Source: Proteles cristata cristata (taxonomy: Eukaryota > Chordata > Mammalia > Carnivora > Hyaenidae). Taken from it: 64,000 nucleotides of DNA. Shown piece after piece: positions 1-28,487 of the stretch. The position numbers and the translations under genes are program-made. The DNA lies in NCBI GenBank assembly GCA_017311185.1, contig JAESUZ010003530.1, positions 1,426,001-1,490,000 on the forward strand. The letters run 5' to 3'. A model generated the notes under the pieces. The model searched no databases, had not been told where the DNA came from, and saw nothing but the letters and a program-made list of their open reading frames with translations. Position 1 is the first letter of the stretch. Each line of letters begins with the position of its first letter.

Positions 1-219
1 AAGTTAGTTTCTACAGAATTTTCATATACACATGATCTCTGAATAAACAAGTCAGACTTTCAGTTAAAAAAGACTACCATTTCAGGTGGCTATAAACTAG
101 TGAAATTACAGAAACCAGTTTCTCATATATAAGAATACATTTCTAAAGGGATTAAATGATCACTTGATGAGGACCGTCACTCAAGATCTATCGTTATCTC
201 TGTTGTAGGATTATGGGTG

Positions 220-700
220 TTTAAGAGACAGCCTCATTTTGGAATAACTCGAGATTTACAGGAAAACTGCAAAAAGATAGTACGGAGTCCCCATGTGCCT
301 TCTCCTGGTTTCCATGGATGCTGTCCTCTTACATCACCATGGTGTATAGGTCAAAAGCCAAGGAATCATTAACTACACACCAGACTTTAAATTTTAGTTT
401 AATCCAGGTAATGAATACACTTAGTTGCCATGTCTCCTTAGTCTCCGTCAACCTATTTTGGTCCTTGGTTTTGACCTTGAAACTTTTGTGAAGTACTGTT
501 CGTGTTATAGGTTTGTCTGATATTAGGTTATCTTGCGAAATACCAGAGATGGTAGTATCCTTCTTACCACATCCTGTCAGGGATACAGGACATCACTAAT
601 ACTAACCTTAATCACTAGGTTAAGGTCATGTCTGCCAGGTTTCTCTGCTACGAAGAAACGATTTCTCCCCTTTCTGTGCGCTAGAGAGTAGCCCCTAAGT
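220..700 (+). mobile_element. Old LINE-1 (L1M) 3'-region fragment
   Basis: Contains diagnostic phrases of ancient mammalian L1 3' ends (TTGCCATGTCTCCTTAGTCTCC, GGTTTGTCTGAT, and GTCTGCCAGGTTTCTC). Flanks 1-219 and 701-865 show nothing recognisable. Confidence 0.7.
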
Positions 701-865
701 CCTGGCCACTTTCAAAATGGAAAGGAGTTTAAGCTCCACGCTCTACCTCCTGCAATGTTTTTTGGAGTTCTATAAGGAACATGATCTTTTCTCTATGTAG
801 GTGCCTTTTTAAATCCACCAAGTATACAAAGTTCTATACAATCTTTATGAAGATAGGCAAGACAC

Positions 866-1135
866 TGAATGTTTGGGATCTTTTTTATTTTTATACACAT
901 GACAAGATTTTACACCAAGAATAGTCAGTTAAATAGTACAAATTTACATTCATGAGGAATGTTAAAAAAAATTCAACTAAAAAACCCACTTCTTTCTGTG
1001 ACCCACAATCCCAACATTTTACAGTGCAGGGGTGAAGGGGGCTGGGGGGAGCATCCAAAACAAGTCTCTCCCAAAAGAAATGACTTAAATTTCACATTCC
1101 CTCTCCACACAGGATCCAAATGGTGAGAGTATAAT
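866..1135 (-). other. HSP90B1: HSP90B1 3' UTR
   Basis: AT-rich stretch between the stop codon and the polyadenylation signal at 884-889. The 3' end near 866 is inferred from the usual 10-25 base spacing. Confidence 0.75.
884..889 (-). terminator. Polyadenylation signal AATAAA of HSP90B1
   Basis: TTTATT on the plus strand gives AATAAA on the minus strand, 247 bases past the stop codon. Confidence 0.8.
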
Positions 1136-18798
<17,663 letters not shown>

Positions 18799-18906
18799 GG
18801 CGCGCGGCCGGTGAGAGTCTCAAGTCCCTTTTGATCGCAGGAGACGCCTCCACCCCCCCCACCGCGGGGTTCAGAACCTCACACTGCGAGCCGCGCGGTC
18901 CGCCCA
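18799..18906 (-). other. HSP90B1: HSP90B1 5' UTR
   Basis: GC-rich leader directly upstream of the start codon. The 5' limit is estimated by resemblance to the remembered human leader (begins near GTGGGCGGACCGCGCGGC). I recall a human microRNA entry (miR-3652) in this leader; the equivalent bases here are diverged, so none is called. Confidence 0.6.
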
Positions 18907-18978
18907 CTACCCCCCAAACAGGTCGGGCTGCTTTTCACCCCAGCCTCTCGCGGGCGGGGGACGGGAAACACGAACCCA

Positions 18979-18997
18979 CCAATGGTGCCGCACCACG
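18979..18997 (+). promoter_or_regulatory. ER stress response element (ERSE), perfect
   Basis: CCAAT, nine bases, CCACG: exact match to the ERSE bound by NF-Y plus ATF6/XBP1. It lies about 75 bases upstream of the inferred HSP90B1 start and is reversed relative to that gene. Confidence 0.85.
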
Positions 18998-19042
18998 CAC
19001 CCTCTGTACCCAATGGGGACTCGTGGGGGGGACCGCAGTGAA

Positions 19043-19061
19043 CCAATCGGAGCTGTCCAGG
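19043..19061 (+). promoter_or_regulatory. ERSE-like element, one mismatch
   Basis: CCAAT, nine bases, CCAGG. The NF-Y half is intact; the CCACG half has one change. Confidence 0.5.
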
Positions 19062-19082
19062 TGCGGTGCCCAATGCCCGAAG

Positions 19083-19101
19083 CGTGGCTCCCTCCGATTG
19101 G
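19083..19101 (-). promoter_or_regulatory. ER stress response element (ERSE), perfect, second copy
   Basis: CGTGG, nine bases, ATTGG on the plus strand, so CCAAT-N9-CCACG reading in the HSP90B1 direction. About 180 bases upstream of the inferred start. Confidence 0.87.
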
Positions 19102-19131
19102 TCAACCGTAGCTTCTCTTTTCCAATCAAAT

Positions 19132-19150
19132 GGCTCCGCGGGCGCGTCTC
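19132..19150 (+). promoter_or_regulatory. ERSE-like element, one mismatch
   Basis: CCAAT, nine bases, CCGCG. Several CCAAT/ATTGG boxes occur between 18,979 and 19,205, typical of the GRP gene promoters. Confidence 0.45.
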
Positions 19151-19256
19151 AAACAGGACCGCCCCTCTGCGTGGGAAGCTTCTGCCCCTAAGAGAAACTG
19201 CCCAATGAACGTCAGCACAGAACACATCCTCAGTTTTGGAGAAGTCGCAGGGAACT

Positions 19257-19264
19257 ACTTCCGG
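19257..19264 (+). promoter_or_regulatory. ETS-type motif ACTTCCGG
   Basis: Core GGAA on the minus strand inside CpG-rich DNA, as in many housekeeping promoters. Confidence 0.4.
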
Positions 19265-19301
19265 ATCCTGGAGCGCGTTTATTCCGTGACCAGGGGAAAC
19301 G

Positions 19302-19315
19302 GTGGTCATGGCAAC
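19302..19315 (+). promoter_or_regulatory. X-box-like (RFX) motif
   Basis: GTGGTCATGGCAAC resembles the RFX X-box GTTGCCATGGCAAC; the right half is perfect and the left half has two changes. Confidence 0.35.
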
Positions 19316-19477
19316 GGTTCTTCACTCTTTCCCGGTCTACTTGTGGGGTCACATTGGGAATAATTCCAGCGCGACTTTTCGCTGTCAGCTTCCTCTTTGG
19401 CAGCGCTTCTGGGAAAAGAGAAACACGTGAGAGTTTGAAATTCCCCTGAGCACTTTTTTAGATGGGGACAGTGAGAA

Positions 19478-19496
19478 ACTACAGTTCCCGGCATGC
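19478..19496 (+). promoter_or_regulatory. ZNF143/STAF-type motif
   Basis: ACTACAGTTCCCGGCATGC closely matches the ZNF143 motif ACTACAATTCCCAGCATGC, found mainly at CpG-island promoters. Confidence 0.65.
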
Positions 19497-19528
19497 AACG
19501 CCCCCGGGGGCGGGGGTTACATTGTATT

Positions 19529-19547
19529 GAATGCTGGGAATTGAAGT
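19529..19547 (-). promoter_or_regulatory. ZNF143/STAF-type motif, inverted copy
   Basis: Reads ACTTCAATTCCCAGCATTC on the minus strand, 32 bases from the first copy and facing it. Confidence 0.6.
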
Positions 19548-19600
19548 CTTTGGCCTTTGGGCCAGCTGCGTAGCTTGGCCTTTCCGCATTACCCAGCGTG

Positions 19601-21480
19601 TCTTTGCGGGGATTCTGTGTTGCAGGTTTTAGAATTTCCGTCTCGTTCTGTTTGTAGTCGATGTCTGTGCTTATTCCAGGACTCCCCAGTGTATCACAGC
19701 CTGTAGAAACAGGCCTAGAGAGCCCCGACACCCTGGCCAAAGCCGCCCAGTGTTGCGGTCGGCCTTTCCGAGTAACGGCTCCGCCTCCTGCTGGTAAACA
19801 CGAATCTGGCTCCTCCCGCAGCACTTCGGCCACTGATTCTACGCTGCATCTCTGCGTTCCGTGGCTGGCTCCTGTGGCCTCCCTGGTTCGGTTTGCAGAA
19901 GAGTTTTTTTTTTCCCCTTGAGGAAAATTAAGAACAACTTTGATGCCCTCAACTCACTCCTGAAGTTCAAAGGCGGTGCCCGATGGCCCTAGAATCCCTA
20001 CTATAAGCCAGGTGGAGAGCGTGTTCGTAAAGTTACGTCTAGCACAGAAAGAAAAAAAAAAAAACTCGTTTACTCGATTTAGGAGGATACACCTGCAGAT
20101 ATTTGAAAGCAAAACTTGTGGGGCTGCAAATGAAAGGGTGTGCAGCTTTGTCCCTTCATAGAAACACCTAGTCAGGGTTTAGAAAGACACAAAGCACCAG
20201 GTGTCTTTCCGTTGAGGGAAGTCCCTCACCCTAAGCTCGAGCCTTTGGAAGTATTTTCTGTGTCTCTTTAACCTAGTCTTTACATACGCCCCCGAACCTG
20301 ACCTCGTTTCCAACAAAGAACACTCCCTTCTTGTTTCCTCCAGGAAAATGGAACTTTGAATTTGTTTTTAGATAATTATCCAAATTCTTCAAGACAAACT
20401 TTTCAGTGACAGTCTGTCATAACCTTTTGTGACTTCCCCTATTTAGGTTTGCCAATCTTAACTCTTGTGGTTGGTGTTTACACATTGTGGTGGTGAATTA
20501 TTTACATCTGCCCAAATCATCAAGATTTGTTATTAGCAAGCAAAGAGTACCTTAACGAAGTTCTTTAAAATGCCTCTGTGATTGTGTCTTTTTTTTTTAA
20601 AGAGTAAACTAGGGTAGGAATTACATTCAGAAGTCTCAAATAATTGCATTTTTGTATCTTTTAACCCTTGTTTATTATTTTGCTTTTAGAAAAAGGGGAG
20701 TTCTTTCACTTTTCTGCATTTCACAGCCCAACTTCTTCACCTTTTTCTCTAGTTCTTTTTTTTCCCCTTTTCTCTCTAGTTCTGAACAAGTAAGCAATCA
20801 GTTCTGAAACTGCTAATTCCATCTGAACTGGTCATTGGTGGCTAGTTCAGTGTTGCACCTGGAGGGAACTGAGAATGAGACTTGTCTTCCAAAATAGATC
20901 CATTGCTTGTGGGTAGACAGTCCATCTGATGGTGGTGGGAATCTATGAAGCAGGCTGACCTAAAACAGAGTCTGGCAGAAGATGGCTGGCTGTTGTCTGG
21001 CCCAGCTCTGCCCCTTTAAGACGGGATCCCTGACTGTGCAGCTTGTACAAGGAAAGGGCAGCTTATTCAGATCCCAGCCTTGCTGTTTCTCCCCTGGAGT
21101 CTCTACCTTTTCTGATTTTTGACCCATTATTGATTCTTACTTCCCATCTTGGTCTAGGTCCTCCAGAACTTATACCCCAGGCTGTTATTAACTCCCTAAA
21201 TTTGAATCTGATTCCGTTGCTTTCTAATTTTCGTTTTTCCCTTTGACACCGTAGGTCCATGGACACTACTGGAAACAGCTACCTTCGTTATTGTTGTTGG
21301 TAAGTTTCTTCTTGGAAGAGAAAACCACATGGGCAAAGGGCTGCCATCAGGGGCAATGGATAGCTCACCCAGTGACAGTTGTGGTCCAACAGTGAGGAGT
21401 CAGGGAGAATGCAGACCAGGGAGATGATGGCAGGAAAGCAGTTGCAATGAGGGAGCATTAAGGAATGGGGGTGAGCGACA
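19601..21480. other. Intergenic, no repeats or genes recognised
   Basis: The left end is still GC-rich up to about 19,900; a first exon of TTC41 could lie here but no exon can be defined. The rest is AT-rich unique DNA. Confidence 0.4.
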
Positions 21481-21489
21481 TGGTGAATT

Positions 21490-21640
21490 TGCTGGTTGGT
21501 TCATTCATTCATTGATTCATTGATTGATTGATTCATTCAGGAAGTGTTGACCTGGTATGTGCCAGGCGTTATGCAAGATGCTGGCAGTATATAGATGAAC
21601 AGTGTAGATTTGGTCTCTGTGAAGAGCTTGAACAAATATT
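21490..21640 (-). mobile_element. LINE-2 3' fragment
   Basis: TTCATTCATT repeats then TGTGCCAGGCGTTATGCAAG and GATGAACAGTGTAGA, as in L2 3' ends. Confidence 0.6.
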
Positions 21641-21822
21641 AACAGCAGAATTGCATAAGTATGTGTCTCTTATTTAAAGTGAAGCAAAGATAGGAGAGAA
21701 TGACTGCAGAAGAGTATGAGGGGACTTTTTGGAGTGATGAAAGTGCTTTTGACGTTGATTCTGGAGGTGGTTAGTACACATGGTAGACTAAAAATAACTC
21801 TACACTTAAACAAATGGATTTT

Positions 21823-22049
21823 GGGGGTACCTCAGTGGCTCAGTCGGTTAAGCATCCAATTTTGGCTCAGGCCATGATCTCGTGGTTCATGGGTTCGAGC
21901 CCCGCATTGGGCTCTGTGCTGACAGCCAGCTCAGAGCCTAGAGCCTGTTTCAGATTCTGTGTCTCCCTCTCTCTCTGACCCTCCCCTGCACATGCTCTCT
22001 CTCTCTCTCTCTCTCTCTCAGAAATAAATTTAAAAAAACATTTAAAAAA
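21823..22049 (+). mobile_element. SINEC SINE, intermediate subfamily
   Basis: Has TGACAGCCAGCTCAGAGCC, GACCCTCCCCTGC and CAGAAATAAAT, between the old and youngest types. TGGATTTT repeats flank it. Confidence 0.92.
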
Positions 22050-22106
22050 GTGGATTTTGTTGTATGTAAACTATACCTTGATAAATCATAGTACCTGTCA
22101 TTCTAA

Positions 22107-22310
22107 TTTTTTTTAAATGTTTGTTTATTTTTGAGAGACAAAGTGTGAGCAGGGGAGGGGCAGAGAGAGAGGGAGACACAGAATCCAAAGCAGACTCCAG
22201 GCTCTGCACTGTCAGCACAGAGCCTGACACGGGGCTCACTCTCACAAATTGCGAGATCATGACCTGGGCCCAAGTCAGACGCTTAACTGACTGAGCCACC
22301 CAGGTGCCCC
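22107..22310 (-). mobile_element. SINEC SINE
   Basis: Reverse copy ending GAGCCACCCAGGTGCCCC. Confidence 0.92.
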
Positions 22311-22579
22311 TACAGCAACTATCGTTGTAACTATCAACTATAAACTATCATTGTAAACAGCAAAACACTACAACCCATTTCAGTAGGAATCAGGAACTAG
22401 ACAGACATGACTTTTATTGTCGGTATTGTCTCACACTGTTTAGGAGGGTCTAAGACAGGAACATGAAGAAATTTGGCACTAATCTTAGGAAAGTTGAAGT
22501 CTTTCATTTTGGAATTCCTTCTTATGGTGAAATGACTGTATACCCTGGAAACTCAACAGACTCTAGTTAGGGAGAAAAA

Positions 22580-22580
<1 letters not shown>

Positions 22581-22624
<44 letters not shown>
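22581..22624. repeat. (CA)n microsatellite
   Basis: About 22 CA units without interruption. Confidence 0.95.
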
Positions 22625-22626
<2 letters not shown>

Positions 22627-22718
22627 GAGTTTGGTAAATTATTGACTATAAGATAAATATATAAGCACCAATAGACTTGCTCTAATCTTGCAAAAAAAAC
22701 ACAGAAATGGACATTTAA

Positions 22719-22925
22719 GGGGTGCCTAAGTAGCTCAGCCGATGAAGTGTCTGACTCTTGGTTTCAGCTCAGGTCATGATCTCATGGTTTGTGGGTTTGA
22801 GCCCCGCATTGGGTTCTGTGCTGATGTGTGGAGTCTGCTTGGGATTCTCTCTCTCCCTCTCTCTTTGCCCCTCACTTGCTTGCACTCCCTTTCTCTCTCA
22901 AAATAAAGAAAAACATAAAAAAAAA
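22719..22925 (+). mobile_element. SINEC SINE
   Basis: GGGGTGCCTAAGTAGCTCAG start. Direct repeats AGAAATGGACATTTAA / AGAAATGGAAATTTAA flank it. Confidence 0.9.
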
Positions 22926-23087
22926 GAAATGGAAATTTAAAAGACTTCATTTATATTAGAGTCAAAACCCAGCTAATATTTAGGAGTAATATGACAAGAA
23001 AGACATAGTTCCAACTTGAAAAACAACTAGAGAATGCTACTGAAGAAGATAAAACAAATAGAACAGTTGGGTCAGGTGCCAGACCCT

Positions 23088-23575
23088 ATGTATTACCTAT
23101 TGCCATGTAACAAAATATCCCCAAACTACACAGCTTAAAACAGGAAACACTTATCTCACCGTATCTGTAGGTCAGGAATCCAGGAGCGCTGAACTGGGTG
23201 GTTCTGGTTCACGGCCTCTCACGAGGCTGTGGTCAGGATGTCAGCATGCGGTGCTGTCATCCAAGGTGTGACAGGCTGCAGGGTTTGCTTCTGCGGTGGC
23301 TCACTCATACAGCCGCTGGTTGGAGGTCTCAGTTCTTCGCCTAATGGACCTTCATAGGGCTGTTTGGTTGTGCACATTGCATGACACCTTTCTCCAGAAT
23401 GAGTGAAAAACAGGGTAGGAGCCATAGTAAGTCATGACCCACCTCAGAAACCACACACCATCCCTTCTGCAATAACCTTTATTCAGTGAGAGAGGGGATT
23501 ACACAAAGACGGGAATACCAGTCAGACATCACTGGAGCCATTTTAGAAGCTGGCTGCTATCACATTTTAGCTGCA
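23088..23575 (+). mobile_element. Old LTR-type retroelement fragment (ERVL/MaLR-like)
   Basis: Starts ATTGCCATGTAACAAAATATC and contains ACAGCTTAAAACAGG and GTAGGTCAGGAATCC, phrases typical of old mammalian LTRs. No coding part. Family not resolved. Confidence 0.5.
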
Positions 23576-23579
23576 AGGG

Positions 23580-24460
23580 AAGCTGAGAAAGGTTCTATCT
23601 GGCATTTTCAGCTTCTTTTGTGAGGGTTGGGCTCATAAGGTGGGGATAAGAATCTTAAGATGAAGATTCCCCCAAATAAAAGGAATGAGTTCAATGATGA
23701 ACAGTCAAAAGGAATAATAAATGCCCATGTTTGAATAGGCAAACAGATCAATTTAACAACAGAGAGAATCCAGAAATAGATTGTCTCAATTTAATATGTG
23801 ACAAAAGCGATTTTTCTAGTTAGAGGGAAATGGCAAGTTTATTTCATAAGTGATGCTGGCCTTGACCGGTTACCCATCTCCAGCAAAGTGAAGTGGGCTC
23901 CTATCTTACACACAAAAAACAATTACTGCTTAGCAGAAAATGAGAGCACCTGTGAGCACTCTAGGGATGTGGAGACCCTTCGCCTGAGCATCCAGAAAAT
24001 ACAACGGAAAGCCTATGGTGTTCCCCAGGCCTCCTCCTCGGTGGTTCCTGAATTCCAAGTTTTGTATTTCTAGCACTGGCACTATGAGGTGCAGCTTATC
24101 AGTACTGTGCTTTGCTCCAAGAATACACGTTCCTTGTGGCATAGGAATCTGCAAGTACTTTGAGGGGGAAAGGAACAGAGAATATAGGGCTGACTTCTCA
24201 GAACTTCCTTTCTTTCTGGAGTCTTGTCTCCTCCAATCCTTGTCTCCTGGGTTGCTATCTGATGCCTTCAAGTAAGTTCTCAGGTGTCTTATCTGGCTTC
24301 TCTGGTGGTTCCGGCAGAAGGGTTGGTCGGCCTCACATTGTCCATCATAGTAAATTGTAAAAATAGATGTGGCTCTACCTAGCAGATACAGAATTGCTTC
24401 GTCCTAGTTTACTATTACACACACAAAATTTTTTTTTTTGCTAAGACGTTAAACAGCCAT
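23580..24460. other. Intergenic, nothing recognised
   Basis: Short spurious ORFs only; no splice-linked coding or known repeat seen. Confidence 0.4.
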
Positions 24461-24466
24461 AATTAG

Positions 24467-24890
24467 AGGTGCCTGGAAGGCTTGGTTAGTTGGGCATTCA
24501 ACTTTGGCTCAGGTCATGATCTCACGTTTCTTGAGTTCGAGCCCCGTGTTGGGCTCTGTGATGACAGCTCAGAGCCTGGAACCTGTTTCAGATTCTGTGT
24601 CTCCCTCTCTCTCAAAAATAAATAAACATTGGGGCGCCTGGGTGGCTTAGTCGGTTAAGCGTCCGACTTTCGCTTAGGTCATGATCTCGCGGTTCGTGGG
24701 TTCGAGCCCCGCGTCGGGCTCTGTGCTGACTGCCAGCTCAGAGCCTGGAGCCTGTTTCAGTCTGTGACTCCCTCTCTCTCTGACCCTCCCCTGCTCACGC
24801 TGTCTCTCTCTCTCTCCTAGAAATAAATAAAACATTAAAAATTTTTTTTTTCAAAAAAAAAAAAATAAATAAATAAACATTAAAAAAAGA
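24467..24890 (+). mobile_element. Older SINEC interrupted by a young SINEC
   Basis: The older element (24467-24630 plus 24863-24890) is split in its A-rich tail. Its own flanks carry AGCCATAATTA / AGCCATCATTA. Confidence 0.88.
24631..24862 (+). mobile_element. Young-subfamily SINEC inside an older SINE
   Basis: GGGGCGCCTGGGTGGCTTAG start, CTGACTGCCAGCTCAGAGCC core, CTAGAAATAAATAAAACATT tail. Target repeat AAATAAATAAACATT on both sides. Confidence 0.95.
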
Positions 24891-25257
24891 AAATAAGTAG
24901 CCATCATTATTTTCTTATGTTAACTTTTTGGTGGTTTTTCATCAAGCAATTTATGTAATGTTTAATGTTTCCAAGCTGTAGAACTTGCATTATTTTGACA
25001 ATAGAACAATAAATGTGTTTCTAAATATTTAATGTAATTGCACCTGTAGTTTACATTATACCTTCTTTTTGACCAGTTTTAACTGCAATATTGGATTATT
25101 TGTGATCTTGTCCCTATACCCTGCCCCAGCTCACACCAATTATCTTGCTTGAGAATTGACTTTAGATTCACAATATGGTTACCTGCATTTGCTAATAAAA
25201 TCTCTGGCTGCTGTAACTTTCTTATGCAATTAGAAAGTTTAAACCTATTTTTTTGTT

Positions 25258-25351
25258 TTTTAAGTAGGTGCCATGCCTAATATGAGGCTTGAACTCACAA
25301 CCCTGAGATCAGGAGCCACAGGCTCTACCCATTGAGTCAGCCAGGAGCCCC
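25258..25351 (-). mobile_element. Short SINEC, older type
   Basis: Reverse copy ending AGCCAGGAGCCCC; AAGTTTAAACCT repeats flank it. Confidence 0.85.
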
Positions 25352-25367
25352 AAGTTTAAACCTGTTT

Positions 25368-25577
25368 CTTTTTTAAGTATTTATTTTTGAGAGAAAGGCA
25401 GAGACAGAGCATTAGCAGGGGAGGGGCAGAGAGAGAGGGAGACACAGAATCTGAAGCAGGCTCCAGGCTCTGAGCTGTCAGCACAGAGCCCAGTGCAGGG
25501 CTCGAACTCACAGACTGCTAAATCATGACCTGAGCCGAAGTTGGATGCTTAACCGACTGAGCCACCCAGGTACCCCC
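25368..25577 (-). mobile_element. SINEC SINE
   Basis: Reverse copy ending GAGCCACCCAGGTACCCCC; AAACCTGTT repeats flank it, so it entered just beside the previous SINE. Confidence 0.92.
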
Positions 25578-25631
25578 AAACCTGTTTAAATTAAATTCAC
25601 CCGTAATCTTATAGTTCATATTTTCTTTTCT

Positions 25632-25834
25632 TCTTTTGGAGACAGAGAATGAGAGGGAGAGAAAGAATGAATGGGAGAGGGTTAGAGTGAGAGGGAGGGA
25701 GAGAGAGAATCCTCAGCAGGTCCTGTGCTCTGCACAGAGCCCAACACAGGGCTCGATCCCATGACCCTGGGATCACGACCTGAGCTGAAATTAGTAGTTA
25801 GATGCTCAACCAACTGAGCCACCAAGGTGCCCCT
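25632..25834 (-). mobile_element. SINEC SINE
   Basis: Reverse copy ending GAGCCACCAAGGTGCCCC. Confidence 0.88.
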
Positions 25835-26039
25835 TTTCTATTCATTAAAAACAAACATCTCCCTAGAGTTTGCTTAAGAAAAATAGGTCAATTAAAAAAT
25901 ATCTATCCAATTGTCTTTTATCAATTTTGGACACGAGCAGAGCATAAGAGGAATTGAACTTCAAATAAGATTTGATAATTTTTAAGTTGTGGTAAGTTGA
26001 TATTTTGCATGATCCAATCCATGTTGCTGACAATTTATG

Positions 26040-26660
26040 TTAGGACTAAATAGAGTTTTAGAGCCAGAAGGAATCTTGGAAATCTTGCTGTTCTACAGCT
26101 CTCTCTTTCAGTCTTAAGTGATAAAACTATTATATTTTCGTGGCTTTAAAAAAAAATGCCCAATTGGTACAGAAAACTATAAGGTCAAAGGTAAAAGTTG
26201 TAGATTCTTCCCACCTCCTCACCCCTGTTCTCTAGAAGTCATTACTGATAGAGGTTCCTTATGCATCATGCCAAAAATTTGTTCGTGTGTATTTGTGCAA
26301 AGGTACATGTGTGTGGTTAAATTAAAGATGAAATCTTTGATTTTTAAAAAAATCAAATTGAACAATACACATTAGCTTATTCTATTAAATGCATCTTGGA
26401 TATCTCATTCCTTTTTAATCTGCTGTCCTATTTGATAGACTTTGGTATTGTTTCCAGCTTTTGTTATCACGATCAATGCTGCAGACAGGGCTTTAACACA
26501 CACAGGATTTCGTGTTTGTGCGTGTTTGTCTGGGGGATAAATATGTGGTTTTGGAATACTTAGATCAAAGCGTATGTACATTCAGAATTCTATGGGTATT
26601 TACCAGTTCCTCTGAGAAAAGGCTATACTAATTTATGCTCCCATATCAAGCCCCCCCCAC
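26040..26660. mobile_element. Old LINE-1 (L1M) fragment
   Basis: CAATGCTGCAGACAGGGC, TGGGGGATAAATATGTGG and TTTACCAGTTCCTCTGAGA correspond to a common L1M 3' segment. Confidence 0.55.
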
Positions 26661-26792
26661 CGCCCGCACACCCCCTTTAGAAATGAATTTAACAAGCTTA
26701 GGAAATTTATTGTCCTGAGAGCTTAGATGAAGTCCTAGGTTAGGTTTTGCCGACCAAAGTAGAACTTATATTTTAAACATTTCATTAAAAAG

Positions 26793-27006
26793 ATTTTTTA
26801 ACGTTTATTTATTTTTGAGACAGCTAGAGACAGAATGTGAGTGGGGGAGGGGCAGAGAGAGAGAGAGGGAGACACAGAATCTGAAACAGGCTCCAGGCTC
26901 TGAGCTGTCAGCATAGATCCCAAGGTGAGGCTGGAATCCACAAGCCATGAGATCATGACCTGAGCTGAAGTTGGACGCTTAACCGACTGAGCTATCCAGG
27001 TGCCCC
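26793..27006 (-). mobile_element. SINEC SINE
   Basis: Reverse copy from TTTTTTAACGTTTATTTATT to GAGCTATCCAGGTGCCCC. Confidence 0.92.
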
Positions 27007-27240
27007 TTAAGCATTTCTTACATTGTTCTAGCCACCTCTTGACTACTGGGAAGGGTTTGAAAGGCTTTTTTTAAAAAAAGAAGTTTTATTGTGTAATGAT
27101 TTCAACAGCCATGAATATGTACTATAAAAAAGATTGAAAATTAAAAGAAAAGTCAAGAAAGAAATTTCAAATAATGCATATGCCTTATGAGACTTTTCAC
27201 TATTAGCATCTTGGTGTCTTAATCTGTGTTGAAATTTAAC

Positions 27241-27433
27241 ATATATTTTTATTTATTTGTTTACTTATTTATTTATTGAGAAAGGGGGAGAGAGAAGGAG
27301 CCCATGAGGGAGGGGGAGAGGGAAAGAGAGAAAGACAGAGAATCCTGAGGGACTCGATCTCACAACTGTGAGATCATGACCTGACTGAAATCAAGAGTCA
27401 TACGCTTAACTGACTGAGCCACTCAGGTACCCT
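27241..27433 (-). mobile_element. SINEC SINE
   Basis: Reverse copy with a 20-base target repeat AAATTTAACATATATTTTTA on both sides. Confidence 0.92.
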
Positions 27434-27439
27434 AAAATT

Positions 27440-27850
27440 TAACATATATTTTTAAATTAAAATGGGAATCACACAATAACACTGTTTTTGAAACTTGCTT
27501 TTTCGCTTGTCAATATGTGGTAAACAGTTTCCCGTGTAAATATTTTTCCAAGATGTCTTTTAATGGATTAACGCTGTTTCATGTCATGACTGCTGTAATT
27601 GTCCAGTTTATTATTGTTTGCCCTTTAGTTTCTTACCAATTTTAAACCATCATAAATATTGCTGCAATGATATACAAAATGAATTTTTAAAATTGGAATG
27701 CTTGGGACGCTTTGCGTTCTTTCTCTCTAAAAAAAAAATGGAATGCTTGGTAAAAAGTATGACTTGTTTTAAAAGGATTTTGTTACTAAAAATTGCCCCT
27801 GAGAATAGTTGTACCAATTTACATTCCCACCAATTGACATTTTAAGCATA
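27440..27850. mobile_element. Old LINE-1 (L1M) fragment
   Basis: AACTTGCTTTTTCGCTTGTC, CATAAATATTGCTGCAATGA, and GTACCAATTTACATTCCCAC are typical L1M 3' phrases. Confidence 0.6.
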
Positions 27851-28264
27851 AGAAGCTTAAAAAATCTGAGGCTGTCAAGGGTGAAATTGCCGAACTTTGG
27901 TGCTGTGGTCATTGTGGGTGGGAGGTAAGGGGTGTGGCATTTGAATATAGAAATTTCTAAGCCTTAAAATATTGAGAAATTTCTGTAAAAGGTCTGAGGA
28001 ACTTATGACCAGTTAATAGATATTCTCATGACTTTTAGTTATAAAGTGCACTGACCCATGGAGAAATACCGTTGAGGCTACTTTATCATAAAATATGAAG
28101 GCAAACATGTTATAAAGGTAATATTAACTTTGACAACAATAGGAATAGCACACATTGAGAGCTTAGTATGTACCTTTAGATTATAAGATATAAAACAGTT
28201 ATAACTTGCTTAAGAAATCTGTTGGGAAAGATATTTATGGAAGGTCCATTTTAGAAGTGCTAAG

Positions 28265-28476
28265 AGGCACCTGGGTGGCTCAATTGGTTGAGCTTCTGAC
28301 TTCTGCTCAGGTCAGCATCTCACAGTTTGTGGGTTCAAGCCCCACGTCAGACTCTGTGCTGACAGCTCAGAGCCTGGAGCCTGCTTCAGATTGTGTCTCC
28401 CTCTCTCTCTGCCCCTCCCCCACTCATGCTCTGTCTGTGTCTCTCAAGAATAAACACTAAAAAATTTTTTTAAAAA
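28265..28476 (+). mobile_element. SINEC SINE, older subfamily
   Basis: GGCACCTGGGTGGCTCAATT start and TCTCAAGAATAAACACTAAA tail. Confidence 0.92.
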
Positions 28477-28487
28477 AGAAGTGTTAT

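Noticed and set aside
1..860. Possible tail of the neighbouring gene (C12orf73/UQCC6 in human)
   Set aside because: No coding sequence or polyadenylation site on the plus strand could be tied to it; most of the stretch is an L1 remnant.
18799..18906. Possible miR-3652 homologue in the HSP90B1 leader
   Set aside because: The bases matching the remembered human mature sequence have several differences, and no hairpin was verified.
24631..24710. tRNA-like heads with A and B boxes
   Set aside because: They belong to SINEs; no copy keeps a full tRNA cloverleaf, so no tRNA gene is called.
28206..28460. ORFs with peptides like GTWVAQLVELLTSAQVMIS at many places
   Set aside because: The same peptide recurs wherever a SINEC lies (for example 22042, 31453, 41025, 59486). 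It is SINE sequence, not a gene family.
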